Assembly: GCA_033675265.1 (NCBI GenBank)
Contig: JAUJYZ010000830.1
Span: 139,907 to 203,906 of the forward strand
DNA: 64,000 bases
From: Actinostola sp. cb2023
Taxonomy: Eukaryota > Cnidaria > Anthozoa > Actiniaria > Actinostolidae
Reading direction: 5' to 3'
Position numbers and translations under genes: made by a program. The notes under the pieces are model-generated. The model did not search any database, was not told the origin of the DNA, and saw nothing but the letters and a program-made list of their open reading frames with translations. Positions 53,601 to 61,739 of this stretch are shown here, piece by piece (positions within the stretch are counted from its first letter, which is position 1; every line of letters begins with the position of its first letter).

Positions 53601-54856
53601 ATATATATATTGTTAGATCTCCCTTTACCAATTCAGATCAAATTATGTCTATGTTACACAACAGAATCACTGATTTAACCCGATACTATTAATTGCTGTA
53701 TTCTCAAACACTTCTAGATAAGCTAAGTCAATACCATTAAGACTTTAGTTCCATTATCTCTAGAACCAGATTGTATTCTAGATCATGCAATTTCTTATTT
53801 TCTTATCATTTAGTCTCCTCCTATTTTGGCATAGTTTCCCATACAATTATCTACCACACCCCAAGACACTATACTTCGTCAGAACTTCTTATTCCTATTT
53901 TCCATTTACAATGTTTAGACACAATCAGATAACTTATAATTATTACTATCCAACAGTGTACCTTTGTTGCAGTGTTGCAGAAGTTAACTATATAGAATCT
54001 TTAGATTACTTGTACGACTTAGCTGCGTATTTGATAATTGTAATCTAGAACCACATATATTATAGGATATAGCCAATCACAAACCTAGATCAATCTGACA
54101 TTGATATAATGATAGACAATTAGTGCGTCACTATAAAGGTGACCGCACCACAACTTGTAATTAGTCCTAGCCAGCCAGAGCTTGATTAAACAACGATCCC
54201 AACGCCTGCCTATAGAGCCTCCCTTAACATCTACACAGTCACTCTCATTTCCATAGCTTTATAATTCAAAAACGGAATACCATTGTATGAACATACAACC
54301 GTCGCTGTCATTCCTTTCGTTCGCCTTGCAAGTTTGAATCTTTGTTGATCTCATGGACCAATCAAATACGATCAGTCATTGTTGATTTCATCAGCCAATG
54401 AAATTCGCTAAAATTTCAGGGTTTTCCAGAGCCCACGACCAACCAAATGATGAGTGGGCACTGGGTACGAGAATGACACCAGTGTCTTCTCTCGAGCGTC
54501 CGCCATTTTGAAAATATCGAGAAGAGAGGACCCTGGGGACGAGGTTGAGAAAAATATGCCTGGGTTTCTTTCCTATTAAAGGACGCTGTGAACCAAGGCG
54601 CATCCAAAGCATTGAGTCTTCCTTTAACTCGGGTATAACCTACATCTTCAAAGACTCTATGTACTGGAGGTACGACGACCTGGAGAACCGAGTAAAAAGA
54701 CCAGGCTACCCTCGTAAATTCAACCGTGGATGGCACGGTTTCCCCAATGGTACAACTATCGACGAAATATTCATATGGAGACATAACTTAAAGTTGTACT
54801 TCTTCAAAGGCAAAGACTATTATCTCTACGATGAATCCAACAATGCCACCGACAAG
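29557..54856 (+). CDS. Matrix metalloproteinase, at least 4 exons, 3' incomplete
   Basis: Secreted zinc metalloproteinase of the matrixin family. Exons: 29557-29679, 36830-37388, 45970-46263, 54582-54856. Junction phases 0, 1 and 1 match exactly. Order: signal peptide (VLVLLRSAVLLALLVM), propeptide with cysteine switch PRCGVKD (usual PRCGVPD), furin-type RIRRRFRR, catalytic domain, hemopexin domain. The zinc-binding helix reads HLIGHSLGLLH: all three His are present, but the catalytic Glu is Leu. The Met-turn is AIMNP. Only the first two hemopexin blades are seen; the rest may lie beyond the Gypsy element or be lost. Introns 1-3 are packed with transposons. Confidence 0.88.
29873..29918. repeat. 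26-bp perfect palindrome between 10-bp direct repeats
   Basis: AAGAGACCATTATATAATGG+TCTCTT (29883-29908) is its own reverse complement. GAGTAGAAGC occurs immediately before (29873-29882) and after (29909-29918). It has the form of a minimal TIR-only insertion with a 10-bp target duplication. Confidence 0.85.
30955..31255. mobile_element. Hairpin MITE, about 300 bp, nested
   Basis: ACTAGTGATATTAAACT at the left and AGTTTAATATCACTAGT at the right begin arms of about 85 bp that also share AGTGAGATGAATAATGAGTA and complement. The loop contains CAATGTTCAATA / TGAACATTGAACA. It lies in the 3' half of the PHD-bearing element. Confidence 0.8.
31379..33353 (-). CDS. PHD-like zinc finger plus SAP protein, frameshifted
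   Basis: Unrecognised family. The ORF from ATG 33353 to 32082 (423 aa) has an acidic stretch (about 150-162) and a Cys/His cluster at 165-226 (HCTFYHKNRC, GCSFPSCEHWYHEQC, LICPKH) that fits a PHD/RING-like zinc finger. The next frame (32115-31840) has a coiled, charged segment and then MTVRLLKEVLDEMGINYAK, the start of a SAP DNA-binding motif. A further frame (31843-31379) opens with DLIKAVQEA, the SAP end, then has strongly hydrophobic segments that may be non-coding. Breaks near 32110 and 31855 are single-base, the second in an A-run. Probably the gene of the enclosing transposon: DNA-binding or chromatin-reading is inference. Confidence 0.65.
33459..33672. mobile_element. TA-flanked MITE, 214 bp, in the 5' flank of the PHD gene
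   Basis: CAGTGTGGACACTCGAACCG at the left and complement at the right (one mismatch in the first 29 bases), flanked by TA (33457-33458, 33673-33674). Tc1/mariner-type. Confidence 0.85.
34435..36119. other. Rest of MMP intron 1, no gene
   Basis: No convincing ORF. A G-rich stretch at 35178-35275 has runs of G5-G7 and two CTTAATCGAGGG words. The rest is AT-rich and belongs to the outer element if that is one unit. Confidence 0.45.
36120..36215 (-). repeat. GGGCTTCCTGTG-bearing repeat
   Basis: The inverse of 14870-14955: AATTCAGCCAGCATCAAAGA, CACAGGAAGCCC (36180-36191), CGAGATTAGTTTCGCAGCA. It includes an extra CACAGGAACCCCATCTCAAC segment that resembles 2433-2465. Confidence 0.7.
36830..37388 (+). 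CDS. MMP exon 2: propeptide and first half of catalytic domain
   Basis: Acceptor CTTTTGTAG at 36829. It encodes the propeptide with cysteine switch PRCGVKD, whose Cys normally blocks the active-site zinc, then RIRRRFRR, a proprotein-convertase site. The mature domain opens at about YSVKKKAGKNVKWFTHTLKW and includes INKWSSKMTSSQANATLAKAF and ANIKIEFLKG. Donor GTTAGT at 37389, phase 1. Confidence 0.88.
37440..38065. repeat. Palindromic cluster of CACAGGAAGCCC modules
   Basis: Two arms (37450-37620 and about 37900-38065) are inverted copies, with a third partial copy at 37626-37770. Every module boundary carries CACAGGAAGCCC or a one-base variant, in either orientation; between them lie GCGCGCGC tracts and AT-rich TAAATATACA segments. 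No ORF of merit. Confidence 0.75.
38400..38621 (+). pseudogene. Ty3/Gypsy relic, RNase H part (5' of LINE)
   Basis: LLGRTFTIITDHRPLLTRLG is the RNase H core of Gypsy-type pol; a frame change follows near 38500, then HSDADFVSRLP-type sequence. It is cut at AGATTTTGTATCT by the LINE; the frame resumes after it at 42956. Confidence 0.8.
38609..42968 (-). mobile_element. L1/Tx1-type LINE with 13-bp target duplication
   Basis: AGATTTTGTATCT flanks the insertion (38609-38621 and 42956-42968). The 3' end is at the left, with a 17-base T run (poly-A on the minus strand) at 38621-38637. ORF2 spans 42642-38889; no ORF1 is present, so the copy is 5'-truncated. It is inserted in a Gypsy relic inside MMP intron 2. 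Confidence 0.92.
38889..42642 (-). pseudogene. LINE ORF2: endonuclease and reverse transcriptase, frameshifted
   Basis: Starts at ATG 42642 with MLSLNVRGLRN, the usual APE endonuclease opening. Further blocks: LLGGDLNIILN, RRLDYWIIS, KTDHSAVTIEI. The RT part has KSPGNDGISAEFYK, NWRPISLINVDAKI, LVTIDFEKAFDSVNWDFL and RQGDPLS; the catalytic FADD-like box is TFADDLTVFLRN. A C-terminal CSFCGSHEETLEHLLVEC is a CCHC-like zinc finger. Single-base frameshifts near 42515, 41700 and 40660 divide about 1,250 codons into four pieces. The element type suits target-primed retrotransposition in cis. Confidence 0.9.
42956..43617 (+). pseudogene. Ty3/Gypsy relic, integrase N-terminal part (3' of LINE)
   Basis: The pol frame resumes as SRLPLPQAWSPESANVNC. 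The integrase zinc-binding domain follows (HETHPGMTRMKGLARSYVY, then SCKVCQS after a frame change near 43330), and the start of the catalytic core (PWSRIHVDFAGPVAG, VLVDAYSKYPEV). Truncated at GLPEILV, just before the second catalytic Asp. K02A2.6-like. Confidence 0.85.
43618..44842 (-). pseudogene. Unknown gene with TATA box and Kozak start, split by a MITE
   Basis: On the minus strand ATG 44842 sits in CCACCATGT. It encodes a Ser/Asp-rich N-terminus, then VWQRIQIEAIERHDNKWQPL. The frame runs into the MITE at 44647. On the far side of the MITE it continues open as MHLVDNYEQAGENAETAK and PTYRKEIPAVLFEYLKLV, down to about 43618, where the Gypsy relic begins. Family not identified; it has the look of a transposon-encoded multi-copy protein. 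Both halves total at least 105 codons. Confidence 0.6.
43743..44647. mobile_element. TA-flanked 905-bp MITE inside an ORF
   Basis: CCAGAAATTACGGACAT and its complement are the termini, flanked by TA (43741-43742, 44648-44649). Removing the element and one TA restores an open frame in the gene it interrupts, which confirms the boundaries. Confidence 0.85.
44914..44930 (-). promoter_or_regulatory. TATA box of the split gene
   Basis: On the minus strand ATATATATAAGGGG lies about 75-85 bases upstream of ATG 44842, a suitable distance for a TATA promoter with a short 5' UTR. Confidence 0.5.
44966..45969. other. Rest of MMP intron 2
   Basis: No gene. 45320-45530 has repeated GTCCTTAGT/GTTTGTCCTGATA words, then many GGCCCGA words. 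An inverted pair at about 45580-45670 (AAATTTTGCTTTGCCTCCCTC / GAGGGTAAAGCAAAGCAAAA) makes a hairpin. Confidence 0.5.
45970..46263 (+). CDS. MMP exon 3: zinc-binding half of catalytic domain
   Basis: Acceptor TATTTTCAG at 45969, entering in phase 1. It encodes YHGCLDSFDGPGHLLGHAFYP and IHFDDDEPW. Structural zinc ligands are partly kept: the usual HGD is HGC here, while the later two His remain. The active-site helix is VHLIGHSLGLLHSS and the Met-turn AIMNP. Ends DDINGIQSIYG at donor GTAAGG (46264). Confidence 0.92.
46310..46367 (-). repeat. Repeat matching the flanks of 51501-52150
   Basis: CGATTAAATATGAAGTGAAT and GGAGCCCATTACTAG are the inverse of the sequences that flank the TA MITE at 51501-52150. 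An approximate empty site for that insertion. Confidence 0.65.
46822..49474 (-). pseudogene. Broken gene of an uncharacterised invertebrate multi-copy family
   Basis: Read on the minus strand, fragments lie in collinear order. 49474-48755: NLTWDNIDRLEETLSGQDTS, HRVNGIAIQPRG. 48758-48318: YEAALVRLAWGEFMKGLE. 48139-47609: TAEYRSAFLGQLRDMVQ. 47415-47218: VVDGMSLVQKMNVDHLSFGD. 47046-46822: ANIELPPSRDCLVITVIIEY. I recall similar blocks (an N-D-NxETL(S/D)G block near the start, a TADGMALVQ / FGD block, and PPSRD near the end) in large families of unnamed proteins in marine invertebrates; no function known to me. At least two frameshifts and a stop-rich gap near 47100-47215. The enclosing TIRs suggest it is the element's own gene, perhaps a transposase. 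Confidence 0.6.
48048..48116. repeat. GC-rich hairpin inside the broken gene
   Basis: CGCTTTTTGGCGGTCGCGCC at the left pairs with GGCGCGACAGCCAAAAAGC at the right across a CACAGGG...CCCTGTG apex. It disrupts the coding sequence between two conserved blocks and includes a variant of the CACAGGnnnCCC word. Confidence 0.7.
50138..51462. other. MMP intron 3, no recognised gene
   Basis: TTTTAGTTTGGCGAC is duplicated at 50320-50350. Two short overlapping frames (50464-50583, 50480-50671; MKRSHSDFDSDEAKS, VSVDSDANINNHTNVHFDKD) look weakly protein-like but have no recognised family. Confidence 0.4.
51501..52150. mobile_element. TA-flanked R4 element, with a nested inverted repeat
   Basis: GTGGGATGTTTCA and TGAAACATCCCAC are termini, flanked by TA (51499-51500, 52151-52152). 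The left interior matches 14262-14458. A second unit, 51734-52124, bounded by ATTCAACA...CAACATTCGTTCGATTTTG inverted repeats and rich in TTCAAC/GTTGAA, is inserted within it. Confidence 0.8.
52385..53557. mobile_element. 1.17-kb TIR element with a 9-bp duplication
   Basis: CAGAGGAGGTCTGAATAG begins a 37-bp perfect TIR whose complement ends at 53557. GTCTTCTCC occurs directly before (52376-52384) and after (53558-53566). The interior has an ORF with MAAFRPIAGYSAPVFDD (52491-52745, +) and one on the minus strand (52975-52742, ERMLARAIRHINPKRNARRG). Neither is recognised. Duplication length suits hAT or Mutator-like elements. Confidence 0.85.
53558..54581. other. End of MMP intron 3
   Basis: A (TA)n tract at 53590-53611, otherwise AT-rich with no gene recognised. 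Ends in the acceptor TCCTATTAAAG at 54581. Confidence 0.5.
54582..54856 (+). CDS. MMP exon 4: start of hemopexin domain
   Basis: Entering in phase 1, it encodes RCEPRRIQSIESSFNSGITY (the initial Cys of the hemopexin fold), IFKDSMYWRYDD (blade 1), GYPRKFNRGWHGFPNGTTID and LYFFKGKDYYLYDE (blade 2). A GTACAG donor at 54857 is plausible. If it is not used, translation stops at 54868, giving a two-blade truncation. Hemopexin domains usually have four blades and mediate substrate binding. Confidence 0.85.
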
Positions 54857-55044
54857 GTACAGGTGTAAACTTGCTGAAACAGTAGAGAGTTGGTTGCCGG
54901 TACTGGTCTTTATTGAAAGCTCTGGGACTTGAGTTACATCGGTTGTTCTGAGTTACTATTTTGTTCAATGTCAACGGTCAACTCTTCTCTGAACTTAACA
55001 CATGACTGAAGTCATGGTTCAACTGAAGTGTGACCTTTGTGTAT

Positions 55045-55153
55045 TGTGATGACTGACGAACCCTCCCCCCCTGAGTTGGGTTGTGAGCGACGTGTGAGAG
55101 TTTGTAGTGTTATGAGCGAGAAGAGCAAAACAGTAAAATGTTGAGTTATTACA
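55045..55153 (+). repeat. 5' LTR (109 bp)
   Basis: Starts TGTGATGACTGACG, ends TTATTACA; preceded by GTAT (55041-55044). Identical to the 3' LTR except for one missing T at about position 55091. Unusually short for a Gypsy element. Confidence 0.95.
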
Positions 55154-55325
55154 TTGGTGGCAGCTACAAAAAGGACCCGAACGTTACCGAAAGAGATCAG
55201 TAATCATTTTATCGTGAATTTGTGGCTCTAAACCTCACTTGTTATTGAAATTATCGAGATTTCACCGTGCACGTGATCGACGACAACATGGACAAATCAT
55301 CGAATTATATTATGACAGCGTGGCG

Positions 55326-56590
55326 ATGGACGACACGGGAATCTTCACTGGAACTCAGACAACCCCGTTAAATCCATTCACTGGAAGTCAATCGAAACCG
55401 TCTGAGAAATCAAATATGCAAGAAATGGTTCGTCGGCGTTTGCCAAACACAACAAACCCGTTCACATGGGACGGCGACTCAACTACACGAGGTAACGGTT
55501 CAAGGTATGAATACTTTACGATGAATGATACAACAACAGCAAATGTACGTCAGTCAACCCCACTAAACCCGTTCCAGTCTCCAAATCCATTCGAGACTTC
55601 AACTACTAGTAATTCTGGTCATGGATGTTCACATTCAAGAAACGCGTTCGAGCGTAACGAAGGAACAAGGCCAGACATGATGTCTACACGAGGCGGCGAA
55701 AAGAAATTTACAAAGCCCATTAAATTTCCAGCCGATTTCGATGGTTCACAAAACCTACGAGATTATTTACGACACTTCCAACATTGCTCTGTTCTTAATG
55801 GATGGAATGACGAAGAGGCTGCGGTATTCTTGGCTGCAAGTCTTCGTGGCGAAGCTCAGAAAGTGCTCAGTGGGCTGTCAGAAGTTGATTGTTGTGATTA
55901 TAAGAAGATCGTGGGGAGATTGGAGCTCCGATTTGGCGTCGAAAAACAACGAGAGTTGCACCAAGCACGTCTACACACTCGCCGCCAAAACGATGGGGAA
56001 AGTACTCAAGCTCTAGCAGCAGAGATATGGTCCATGTCTAGCCTAGCCTACCAGATTTACCAACGGAAATCCAGGAAAGGTTCGCAGTTCAGCATTTTAT
56101 AGATGCGATCAAGGATCCAGACGACCGCTTGCGCATAAGGAGAGATAAACCAAAAACCCTAGATGACGCGTTATCACTCGCGTGCGAGCTGGAGGCTTTC
56201 CGCCTTCTTGACAGTCCCCATTTGCCAGCCATACCAAAACTTCGCGCCGTAGATGGCCCAGAGAGAGATATGACCTTAATTGGCACAGAATTGGAAAAGT
56301 TACGTCAGCAAATTCTCAAACAACAAGAACAACTAGAGAAACAAAACCAGACTCTCCAACACTTCATCGAGCAGGCACAGCATCTTTCTAAGCCAACAAC
56401 GTCCAACAACGCCCATCAGCAACGCCCTGACAACCCAAGGAATTATCAAAGCAATGTTCAGTGTTGGAATTGTAAAGAGTTTGGCCACTATAGAAACCGA
56501 TGCCCACAGCAGCCTCGTTCAAACAGCCAGAATGACGTCGGGCCGGGAAACGAGTGGAGGGCGCCACCCAAGGCCCAGGGGGACGCCTGA
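55326..56590 (+). pseudogene. Gypsy gag, one frameshift
   Basis: ATG 55326 opens a Thr/Asn/Pro-rich N-terminus (repeated TPLNPF), then the capsid-like segment FPADFDGSQNLRDYLRHFQH. The nucleocapsid zinc knuckle is CWNCKEFGHYRNRC (CCHC). The first frame ends at 56102; the second, from about 56060 on, ends at TGA 56588-56590. A coiled LEKLRQQILKQQEQLEKQNQ lies between. Gag packages element RNA. Confidence 0.9.
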
Positions 56591-57246
56591 AGGAACCTTC
56601 TAGTGGGCTCACGACTGAACAAAAACTCATCAAAGACTACACTGACATTCGACAACAAAGGAATTCAGAACGTATCACAAGGTCTTTATCTACCAGGATT
56701 TATGGGGGGAACTCGTATCATGTGGTTGATCGATACGGGTGCCGTCCGATCGATCCTGTCGCTGAAATCGTTTCAGTCATTGCCTGATGGCATTAAATTC
56801 CAGTTGAATCCTGCTAACTCAGATATTTTGCTTGCCGACGGCCGAAGAGCCTTGACTTATGGAACGGGACTAATCAAGATAAGATTGCCACACACAACGA
56901 ATTCCAATTGCCAGTGATTGTTGCTGAAATTGATGATATGGGTATCCTCGGGATGGATTTTCTAACACAAGTTGATGCAACCATTGACATTGTGCAAAGT
57001 CAGGTGTCTATCAATGGAGAAATTCTAGAGTGTTACGACCTTCAAAGCCAACCACGCACCTCCAGATGTTTCATTCGACGGTCCGTTACAATTGCTGCCA
57101 ACACGGAAATGATAATTCCTGTTACAGTAAGCAGGCATTCCAAGCAGCAGTCATCCGGTGCACATCTTGGAACTCGGCTGCTCGAACCTTGTCTCAGTGC
57201 ATCTCTACAGCGTAAAGGTCTATGTATCGGGGCGAACTTTGGTTGA
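56591..57246 (+). pseudogene. Gypsy protease region
   Basis: Continues in the same frame as the second gag piece after a single TGA. WLIDTGAVRSI (about 56723-56755) holds the aspartic protease DTG-type motif, and GILGMDFL (another frame, about 56941) the second conserved block. Frame changes lie near 56905 and 57200. It cleaves Gag-Pol. Confidence 0.85.
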
Positions 57247-58654
57247 TGTCCATGAAGACTGTGTTGTTCCAATACGCGTCATGAATGCATCAGACCAAAG
57301 TCAGACATTGACTGCTGACACTGTGGTTGCTTTGGCCAAACCTATCGAAAGTGTGTTCCCATTTGAACTCCCCGAAGAACAACAAGAGGGGCCACAAGAC
57401 AAAGCTAGAGTACTCCATCAAGACTCCGTACGAGAACCATCACATAAAACCTTACCGCAACCCTTACGGGAACTTCTAGAAAAGAGTTCAGAACACTTGA
57501 CTGATGATGATGTAGAAAGATTAAAAGATTTGCTTCATGAATATCAGCATATTTTCTCACTTTCTGACTCAGACTTAGGGACAACACATGCAGTAGAGCA
57601 CAAAATTCAAACTGGAGATGCCATGCCCATCCGTCAACATCCAAGAAGAACGTCACCATGGAAACGCGAGGAAATACATCGACAAGTGGATGAACTTCTA
57701 CAACAAGGCAGAGTATCAGAATCATCGAGTCCCTGGTCCTCGCCAGTCGTATTAGTTGCAAAGAAAGACGGCAGTCAGAGACTCTGTATTGATTACCGAC
57801 TATTAAACGCAGTCACTGTGAAAGATGCCTACCCCTTACCACGCGTGGACGACTCTATTGATGCTTTGTCAGGGTCTAAGTGGTTTTCAACATTGGACCT
57901 TGCTTCTGGGTATTGGCAAGTAGCAATGCATCCCTCGACTAAGGAAAAGACAGCATTCACCACGTCAAGCGGCCTTTACGAGTGGAATGTCTTACCATTT
58001 GGATTGTGCAACGCTCCTAGTTCGTTTGAGAGATTAATGGAACTTGTACTTAAAGGTCTTCACTGGAAGATTTGTCTGATATACTTGGATGATGTCATCG
58101 TTATGTCAAGAACAGTGGAAGAAGGAATGGACAGATTGGAACAGGTCTTTGCTCGACTAGCCACCGCGGGGCTGAAACTCAAACCCAAGAAATGTTCTCT
58201 GTTTCAGAAAGAAGTGTCTTTTCTTGGTCATGTCGTTACCGAAGATGGCGTAGCTACGGACCCTGCGAAGGTTGAGCAAGTATTGACCTGGCCGGTTCCA
58301 GAGAATGTCACAGAAGTAAGGAGCTTCTTAGGACTTGTCTCGTACTATAGACGCTTTATACCCGGGTTCTCGGACACAGCCCATCCACTGCATAGATTGA
58401 CTGAGGCAAAGACAGACTTCCAATGGACACCTCAGTGCCAACTGGCATTTGATGAACTTAAGAACTTACTAACAAGCGCCCCAGTCCTTGCTTACCCCAC
58501 CAGGTATGACGAATTTGTTTTGGACACAGATGCATCGGATCATGGTATTGGCGCAGTTTTATCTCAGATTCAGGACGGGGTCGAAAAAACCCATTGCATT
58601 TGCAAGTCGAACACTATCAAAATCAGAAAGGAATTACTGTGTAACTCGCCGTGA
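57158..58654 (+). pseudogene. Gypsy reverse transcriptase and RNase H start
   Basis: RLCIDYRLLNAVTVKDAYPL, FSTLDLASGYWQVAM and IYLDDVIVMS (YLDD catalytic box at 58082-58093) are the RT motifs; FLGHVVTEDGV and EVRSFLGLVSYYRRF follow. VLDTDASDHGIGAVLSQ starts RNase H. The frame is lost in an A-run near 58585 and resumes in the next frame. Confidence 0.93.
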
Positions 58655-60397
58655 GCTTCTTGCCATTTTTGAATTTGTTAAACATCATCGACACTACCTG
58701 CAAGGAACTAAATTCCACATACGAACAGATCATGCTCCCCTCCGCTCAGTTCTCAAAGCAAAAGAACCAGAAGGACAACTGGCACGTTGGATCGAATATC
58801 TCAGCACATTTGAATTCGATATTCATCATCGCGAAGGAAAGAAACATCAGAATGCTGATGCCTTATCTCGTAGACCTTGCAATGAACGTTGTAAATGGTG
58901 CAAGGGGTGGAGATTCCATGGCCAAGTCTCCTTTTCACATGTTGGTGTTCAAACTGAGTGCCAAGAAACTAAGCAAACAGGAACTAAAACCTCTGATGTC
59001 TCTGATGAGTGTGGACGTGATAAAGTAGCAACGGTCAAGTTAGACCCCACGTGGACAGCGGCGTACCTACAATCTCAACAACAAAACGACGATGATCTCA
59101 AAGTCATTATCCAATTCAAGAAATCCACCACTGACAGGCCACCTTGGGTGGATGTATCTCCTCAGAGCTCCGCGGTAAAGGCACTGTGGTCACAATGGAA
59201 CCGGTTGTACTTCAAGGATGGTGTACTTTTCAGGAGATGGGAGAATGATGATGGCACTCAGATAATCAACCAGCTCATCCTACCCAAGAGCCTTCGAGAG
59301 ACTGCTCTAACAGCCCATCATAACCATACTACGGCAAGCCACCTGGGAATACGAAAGACTATGTGCTCACTCAGATCACGTTACTATTGGCCCGGGCTCA
59401 CTTCGGTCGTGTACAAGTGGGTCGCAAGATGTCATGACTGCGGAGCAAAGAAGTCCTTCGGAAAGAAACGGCGTGCACCCTTGAAGCAGTACATGGTGGG
59501 GGCCCCCATGGAGAGATTAGCAATCGACGTTATGGGACCCTTAACAGAAACCCCTAGAAAGAACAAGTATGTCTTAGTGGTTACAGATTATTTTACAAAG
59601 TGGACTGAAAGCTACCCCATACCGAACCAGGAAGCCCCAACGGTGGCGGAAAAACTGGTTGGTGAGTTCATTTGTCGGTTTGGAGTGCCTCGACAACTTC
59701 ACAGTGACCAAGGTACGAACTTTGAATCAAAGGTTATGGCCGAAGTGTGCAGATTGTTAGACATTGAAAAGACTCGCACTACTCCACTTCATCCACAGTC
59801 GGATGGCCAAGTAGAGCGTTTTAATCGTACACTTAAGGAAATGCTGCGTGGGAAGATTAAAGATGATCAGTCGGACTGGGACCTACAATTACCAACATGC
59901 ATGATGGCATATCGAAGTGCAAATCCATGAATCCACTGGGATGTCACCCAATCAACTTATGTTGGGTAGGGAAATAGAAGTACCACTTGATGTGACTACA
60001 GAATTGTCACCTGATTCACCCTTGTTACAGACTGCTTATGCACAAGCGCTACAAGAAAGACTAGCCAATGCACACGAACTGGCTCGAAACCACCTAAAGA
60101 AAGCTGGCCAGCGCCAGAAAAGGAACTATGATAAGCGTCTCGCTGGTAATCCTTTTAGGGTGGGTGACAGTGTATGGTTGCACAATGTACGAAGAAAGAA
60201 AGGAAGAAGTCCTAAACTTGACTGCCCCTTGGCAGGGTCCCTATCTGGTTACCTCTGTCCTTTCTGACGTAGTATACCGTATCCAAATGAGTTCTAGGTC
60301 CAAACCAAAGGTTGTTCACTCGGATCGGTTGAAGCCCTACCTCGGACCACCACTAAGAGCTGGCTTCCCGATAGAGAAAGCTCAAGAAAACAGATAG
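58488..60397 (+). pseudogene. Gypsy RNase H end and integrase
   Basis: FHIRTDHAPLRSVL is RNase H; HHNHTTASHLGIRKT with CHDCGAKK is the integrase zinc domain. LAIDVMGPL, SDQGTNFES and HPQSDGQVERFNRTLKEML are the catalytic core with the D, D and E positions. Frame changes near 59925 and 60225 split the C-terminal part; the last piece has WQGPYLVTS, a GPY/F-type module. Integrase joins element DNA to the genome. Confidence 0.92.
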
Positions 60398-60412
60398 TTG
60401 CCAAGGAAGTAA

Positions 60413-60664
60413 GTGGACAGTTCAACTCCTATCGTCCAGTTTGGAGAAGATGAAGCTGTTGATGCTGAAATCATTACAGAGAACCAAGTTCAGGACAGTT
60501 CTGTTACTGCTGTTAGTGTTAATGAGATTGAGAGTGTAACGGAACAGCAAAGCCAAGACGGTGATCCTGAGGGAAACCAGGTACAGGTTTCTAACGCTGA
60601 TGTTCCCAAAAGACCCACGAGGCGGCGAAGACCACCAGATCGCTACGGATCTTGGGTGTCATGA
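60413..60664 (+). pseudogene. C-terminal tail of Gypsy pol or separate ORF
   Basis: Same frame as the integrase end after a stop at 60395-60397. Acidic, Gln/Val-rich, ending RRRRPPDRYGSWVS, as in the basic tail of many Gypsy integrases. Probably part of pol rather than an envelope: no signal peptide or membrane segment. Confidence 0.6.
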
Positions 60665-60767
60665 AAAAAACATTGCTACTGAAGCGATATTTGCAAAGAA
60701 CAAACAATTGTGTTATCTAAATGTGTATAGACCGCACTAGGAACAGTGCTTATAGGGAAGGGAGTGG

Positions 60768-60877
60768 TGTGATGACTGACGAACCCTCCCCCCCTGAGTT
60801 GGGTTGTGAGCGACGTTGTGAGAGTTTGTAGTGTTATGAGCGAGAAGAGCAAAACAGTAAAATGTTGAGTTATTACA
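60768..60877 (+). repeat. 3' LTR (110 bp)
   Basis: Starts TGTGATGACTGACG and ends TTATTACA; followed by GTAT (60878-60881). One base longer than the 5' LTR. Confidence 0.95.
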
Positions 60878-60881
60878 GTAT

Positions 60882-61465
60882 TCTCTATTTATAATGACAA
60901 TACGTCAACATATGCTAATATGCTATACGTCAGAATAATACATAACTAGGCGTATAAATGTTTGGAGGTAATCCTAAAAGTACAGTTTTATACATAGTCT
61001 ATTCAATACGATTTCTATGGCTATAGAAAGTATCGTGAATCTGGATAATAACAGAATACTGAAATCTGAGTATACTTCGATAGTTATCAAACTACATGTC
61101 TGAGTTTGAAGACTCGAATTCTGTAACTTATTATCTTAGTAAACATGATACGTGTCTTGTGCTTTGTACTCTACTGCGCAAGACATGAAAGCTGTTGTTG
61201 CTTGCAAACGCGTCAGCTGTGTTTATTCTTATTTGATTAGATTTGGTACCCCGAGTTGTGAATTACCTTAGAGTATTGGATGTACGTGTTTAATTGAGCT
61301 TATTGTATTATTCAAGATACGATTTTCATGTGTTACTATACTAACTAACTTGATTCTGTGGATATTCTATATTCTAGATAATCTTAATTTCTTGTTGAAA
61401 TATGAATTTGAGCTTCTCTACACAGGATAGCGCTTCAATTTTCCTCTTAGTCTTTTCTTACTTAC
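60882..61465. other. Downstream of the Gypsy element, nothing recognised
   Basis: AT-rich. Further hemopexin exons of the MMP gene might be expected past here, but I see none in this window. Confidence 0.5.
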
Positions 61466-61479
61466 TTTCTTAGTTACTT

Positions 61480-61528
<49 letters not shown>

Positions 61529-61615
61529 TTTCTTTCTTTCTTTCTTTCTCTTCTTTCTTTCTTTCTTTCTTTCTTTCTCTTTCTTTCTTTCTTTCTTTTC
61601 TTTTCTTTCTACACT
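61466..61615 (+). repeat. (CTTT)n microsatellite
   Basis: About 150 bp of TTTC repeats with a few single-base interruptions. Confidence 0.95.
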
Positions 61616-61739
61616 TGTTCTCTATTAAACAAACTACTCTTGTTTGTCTGCTGTACAAATCTTAAGCCATCTTTTTCAGTTTTCATTTAAACAGTTTGTT
61701 AATTCAGACATGATATGTTTCTTCTACGTATTTACTTTA

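Larger units (their letters stand above)
55045..60877 (+). mobile_element. Ty3/Gypsy LTR retrotransposon, full length
   Basis: 5.83 kb bounded by 109/110-bp LTRs and the 4-bp duplication GTAT (55041-55044, 60878-60881). Order gag, protease, RT, RNase H, integrase fits Ty3/Gypsy. A primer-site region TTGGTGGCAGCTAC follows the 5' LTR and a purine tract AGGGAAGGGAG precedes the 3' LTR. Near-identical LTRs mean recent insertion, yet the ORFs carry about six frameshifts. Confidence 0.95.

Noticed and set aside
60413..60664. Envelope gene of the Gypsy element
   Set aside because: No signal peptide, transmembrane segment or Cys pattern; fits a pol C-terminal tail better.
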